Shown in pieces: positions 57,637-60,323 of a DNA stretch of 60,323 bases. Source of the stretch: a virus; the IMG/VR virus record IMGVR_UViG_3300032093_000140, positions 1 through 60,323 of that record; one strand, written 5' to 3'. Position numbers and translations under genes: made by a program. The notes under the pieces were generated by a model. It did no database searches. It saw only the letters and a program-made list of their open reading frames with translations, and had not been told where the DNA came from. The first letter of the stretch is position 1. Each line of letters starts with the position of its first letter.

Positions 57637-58875
57637 ATGAAAAATATTTTTTTAACCGAGAATCAACTTAATTATATATCAAAAAAATTGATAACTGAAG
57701 CTGTTGGAGTACCTGAAGGTATTATAGATGAAGCTGAAAAATTATATAACTTCATTTCGGAACAATTGAAAAAAATTAACACCAAAGAACCCAAATACGA
57801 ATTTGGGAGTACATTTGAAATTAACATTTTGGATCTGAAATTAAAGGAACTAGAAGTTGAGGTTTCCGTTGAAACTGTCGATGAATATGATGGTGAAATG
57901 GTGATTGGGTCTATGGGTGTTTATAACCAATCTAGATTTGATACGGGTATTAAAATGGTAATTATATTACAAAATTCTAAACTAGATTTAGCTTTAAGTT
58001 TTATAGCTTCAGAAAATTGGGAACCAAGTGATATGTATGAGTCGTTTACAAAAGATAGTATTGAAACCATCTCAATATTAGCACATGAGTTAAAACACAG
58101 ATATGACAAATCCAAAAAGAAGATGGGTCAATTAGGTAAATTAGCAAAATACCAAGTATACGCGTCATCTGGAATTAGATTCGGTATTCCGGTGATCGAT
58201 GATTTTATGAGAAAATCTTATTTCATCAGTTCAATTGAGAATCTGGTTAGACCAACTGAGATAGCTGCTAGGATGAAATTAAAAGGAGTCACCAGAGACC
58301 AATTTTATGAGTTCATAACCAATGACCCAACATTCATTGAAATTAAAAATATTAGAGATCTTACTTTTGATAAATTAATTGAAAGTATGAAAAATGAAAT
58401 GGACAGAATTGATAGGTTATTAACACACGTTAAACTTGACCCAAAAAATATGTCAGATAATGAAAAAATATCAAAGATCCTTGAACTTGTATATATCAAC
58501 ATAGTAAACGCTAAGATTAACATTTTCGACGATCAATTTTATAACGCTAAAGACAGACTGGACCAATTGTTTTCAAATTTTATTGGAACTTCTAGTCCAT
58601 TCATAGATAAAGAAAAGGAAAGGATTAGAGATAAATACATCTCAAGAACTGTAAGGTATCAAAATGATCCTGTACAGTTTTTTAAAGATGAATGTGAAAA
58701 TTTTAATAGATTAGGTAATCAAATGTTAAAAAAAATATCAAAAATTTATTCCTTAATCCCAGACGAGAAGGAACAAACAAACGAATCGATCGTGAATTGG
58801 GATTTACACCAGAAACTTATGGAAAAGAAGTACGGTAAAAGACCAATCCAAACCACCTACAATTTCAAAAAATAA
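57637..58875 (+). CDS. Leader-bearing putative zinc metalloprotease (HELKH), 412 aa
   Basis: The start MKNIFLTENQLNYISKK then LITEAVG fits the shared leader with a possible cut after E21. HELKH (H150, E151, H154) in ISILAHELKHRYD is a zincin motif, and E208 in RPTEIAAR is a plausible third zinc ligand 54 residues on. The rest is helical. No signal peptide is present. A packaged protease acting on host proteins early in infection is a reasonable inference, but the peptidase family is not recognised. Confidence 0.6.
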   Translation: MKNIFLTENQLNYISKKLITEAVGVPEGIIDEAEKLYNFISEQLKKINTKEPKYEFGSTFEINILDLKLKELEVEVSVETVDEYDGEMVIGSMGVYNQSRFDTGIKMVIILQNSKLDLALSFIASENWEPSDMYESFTKDSIETISILAHELKHRYDKSKKKMGQLGKLAKYQVYASSGIRFGIPVIDDFMRKSYFISSIENLVRPTEIAARMKLKGVTRDQFYEFITNDPTFIEIKNIRDLTFDKLIESMKNEMDRIDRLLTHVKLDPKNMSDNEKISKILELVYINIVNAKINIFDDQFYNAKDRLDQLFSNFIGTSSPFIDKEKERIRDKYISRTVRYQNDPVQFFKDECENFNRLGNQMLKKISKIYSLIPDEKEQTNESIVNWDLHQKLMEKKYGKRPIQTTYNFKK

Positions 58876-58907
58876 TTTGTTTCATTAAAAAACATTTCTT
58901 AACTTTA
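58876..58907 (+). promoter_or_regulatory. Bacteroidota-like promoter, leaderless layout
   Basis: TTTG (58876-58879), 20-nt spacer, TAACTTTA (58900-58907; last G replaced by A), 4 nt before the GTG start. Confidence 0.45.
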
Positions 58908-58911
58908 CGGA

Positions 58912-59085
58912 GTGAAAAAACCCTGCAAAGAATGTCCTCATTTTATTCGTAATCGTCATAATGATATGATTGTGGAGTTCGGTAAAAGAACCGGAAAGAA
59001 ACACAACTGTCATATGACGGAAGGAAAAAAAGATTTGTGGAATGTAACGGATAAAAAACTTGAATGTTATGGAAGTAAAAACTAA
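58912..59085 (+). CDS. Small Cys/His-rich zinc-binding protein, 57 aa
   Basis: GTG start after a promoter-like box. The motif KPCKECPH with later HNCHM and LECYGS gives Cys/His ligands for zinc. Such small proteins occur in many phages, often next to other accessory genes. It overlaps the next gene by 17 nt. First gene of the compositionally distinct right end. Confidence 0.6.
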   Translation: MKKPCKECPHFIRNRHNDMIVEFGKRTGKKHNCHMTEGKKDLWNVTDKKLECYGSKN

Positions 59086-59425
59086 ATTTGGAACATATAC
59101 GATGGAAACAAGAAACAGCACAAAAATAAGCACAGATAAACTTGCAGTGTTTATTGAACGACTTAAAAAAATAGGAATAGAAGTAAAACTATCAGGAAAC
59201 TTTCCTTGGATTTATCTTGATGAAATCAATGGTATTAGAGTAACCGAAAGGTTTGCAGCAAATCACGGATTTACTGTGATGTTTCTTCCAGGAAGAAACG
59301 ACTCGCCACCATCTGAATTTACAGATATCAAGGAAATCTTCAATCTTTTGAGAAAATACAAAAGAGAAAGTGCAATAGTTAAAATGATGAAAGACGACGA
59401 AAAAGACGGATTGTATGAAAAATAA
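59069..59425 (+). CDS. Hypothetical protein, 118 aa
   Basis: ATG at 59069 is preferred over a TTG at 59060. A soluble alpha/beta protein with VFIERLKKIGIEVKLSGNFP, WIYLDEINGIRV and a Lys-rich tail. A phage family of this appearance exists but has no known role. Ala codons here are GCA, unlike the rest of the window. Confidence 0.55.
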   Translation: MEVKTKFGTYTMETRNSTKISTDKLAVFIERLKKIGIEVKLSGNFPWIYLDEINGIRVTERFAANHGFTVMFLPGRNDSPPSEFTDIKEIFNLLRKYKRESAIVKMMKDDEKDGLYEK

Positions 59426-59825
59426 ATTATTTTTGGATGATGTAAGAATCCCAAAAGACGCAATTGGGTTGGTCTCAGATAAACACAATCAGTTTTACTT
59501 TTCCAATGATTGGGATATAGTGACAAACTATGATGATTTTGTTGAATACATTGAACTTAACGGAGTCCCTAAATTTGTATCATTTGATCACGACCTAGGT
59601 GATACCGCGATGGATGAATATTTTAGAAATGTTGCAACCAATGGAACTTTGGATTATGATAACATAGAAGAAAAAACTGGTCTTGACTGTGCAAAGTTTC
59701 TTGTGGAATACTGTGCAGATGAAAACCAACCATTACCGGAGTATTTGGTTCATAGTGCAAACCCAGTTGGAAAAAGAAATATTGAAGGATTTTTAGAGAA
59801 CGCAAAAAAACATTTAAACATATAA
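59415..59825 (+). CDS. Cyclic-phosphate-processing receiver-like (cREC) protein, 136 aa
   Basis: The layout is that of cREC: LFLDDVRIP at 5-13, then DWDIVTNYDDFVEYI, VSFDHDLGD near 55-63, GLDCAKFLVEYC and HSANPVGKRNIEGFL near the end. This family is a modified response-regulator fold predicted to handle cyclic phosphate ends of RNA or nucleotides. It overlaps the preceding gene by 11 nt. Activity is predicted only. Confidence 0.75.
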   Translation: MKNKLFLDDVRIPKDAIGLVSDKHNQFYFSNDWDIVTNYDDFVEYIELNGVPKFVSFDHDLGDTAMDEYFRNVATNGTLDYDNIEEKTGLDCAKFLVEYCADENQPLPEYLVHSANPVGKRNIEGFLENAKKHLNI

Positions 59826-59826
59826 T

Positions 59827-60323
59827 ATGGATCTTACAAAATTAACAATGGACGAACTTATTTCTTTGAGAAATAAAATTGAAGGACTTATTCATTCATA
59901 TGAGGATGGTTATTTATACATCTGTTCTGTCCGTCAGTTTGGCAGTGTGTGGGAAGAAAGACCAAGTAGTTTATATTCATTAAAAGAACTTTGTGGTGAA
60001 TACAACGGAGACAATGGCATTGTTGATGTTTACACCAATAACCCAAATTTGGAATTTCCTGAAATGGAGTTTTATAATTATGGCGATGTTATGTACATCA
60101 AATCGGAGGACGATTATCGAGAGTGGGTTAAACACACTAAGTCTAAAAACTTTATTAAGGATGTAACACAACGACTTGATGAGTGGGAAAATAAAGATAA
60201 TGTACCATTTAAATACCGACCATCTTTTGCACCAATATGGACAAGAGAAGATTTGAAAGAATGGATTGAAGAATTTGAAAACACCAAGTGGGATTTTGTT
60301 GAACCAAGATCTATGAAGAAAGA
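59827..60323 (+). CDS. Hypothetical protein, 3' end outside window (partial)
   Basis: ATG 1 nt after the cREC stop; no stop by the window end, leaving 165 codons. Mixed alpha/beta with many Trp (REWVKHTK, RLDEWENKD, LKEWIEEFEN). Uses GGC and GCA codons, uncommon elsewhere. Not recognised. Confidence 0.6.
   Translation, partial: MDLTKLTMDELISLRNKIEGLIHSYEDGYLYICSVRQFGSVWEERPSSLYSLKELCGEYNGDNGIVDVYTNNPNLEFPEMEFYNYGDVMYIKSEDDYREWVKHTKSKNFIKDVTQRLDEWENKDNVPFKYRPSFAPIWTREDLKEWIEEFENTKWDFVEPRSMKK

Noticed and set aside
1-60323. tRNA genes, CRISPR arrays, integrase, transposase, reverse transcriptase/DGR template repeats
   Set aside because: None could be supported: no T-arm-like conserved blocks in cloverleaf context, no spaced direct repeats, and no matching protein motifs.

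Overview
The window is an internal stretch of a large, AT-rich tailed-phage (Caudoviricetes) genome that most likely infects a Bacteroidota host, probably a flavobacterium. No genus can be assigned from sequence alone. The host call rests on promoters of the Bacteroidota form TTTG-N19/20-TAnnTTTG, a tiny Hc1/histone-H1-like protein of the Bacteroidota type, SprB/CHU-type and BspA-like adhesin repeats in the fibres, and weak Shine-Dalgarno sequences. The standard genetic code fits, and TAA, TAG and TGA are all used as stops. Genes are tightly packed with many 1-4 nt start/stop overlaps. I see no tRNA, CRISPR array, integrase or transposon. Both edges cut genes.

Layout. 1-18.3 kb holds virion tail, baseplate and fibre genes, all on +. 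They include a 1005-residue baseplate-like protein, a six-repeat SprB-type adhesin, a collagen-poor GGG-repeat fibre, a GT95-like glycosyltransferase, and two large proteins with P/T-rich linkers. A RuvC-like resolvase follows. 19.0-21.1 kb is an oppositely transcribed second adhesin cassette. 21.2-30.0 kb is DNA metabolism: T4 gp61-like primase, a RecB-like nuclease, the SbcD/SbcC (gp47/gp46) pair, small proteins, and an RpoD-like sigma factor. 30.1-34.2 kb has small genes, a membrane coiled-coil protein and a lysis group (amidase plus spanin-like proteins). 34.2-43.4 kb holds putative virion-associated proteins, an Hc1-like protein, DnaJ, an LRR protein and DUF932. 43.5-47.5 kb has thioredoxin, glutaredoxin and a leftward block with two very acidic paralogues. 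47.6-58.9 kb is mixed accessory content: methyltransferase-DUF3310 fusion, DUF192, Nudix, lipoprotein, ECF-like sigma, P-loop kinase, phosphoesterase, RlpA-like protein and a HExxH protein. 58.9-60.3 kb is compositionally different and looks recently acquired.

How it may work together. Three promoter classes can be seen: the host-type TAnnTTTG boxes, two E. coli-like TTGACA/TATAAT-type promoters, and a recurrent TATTTAT element upstream of many structural and accessory genes on both strands. The last could be the late promoter read by the phage's own RpoD-like sigma. The most interesting signal is a shared N-terminal leader (roughly [LF]-[ST]-E-x... ending [IL]-[IL]-x-E-[ASN]) on at least five otherwise unrelated proteins. 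These are an ECF-like sigma factor, a HExxH putative metalloprotease, an LRR protein, an acidic LRR-like protein and a zinc-ribbon protein. It resembles the T4 capsid-targeting sequence plus prohead-protease site, so these may be proteins packaged in the capsid and delivered into the cell. This is inference and can be tested by virion proteomics.
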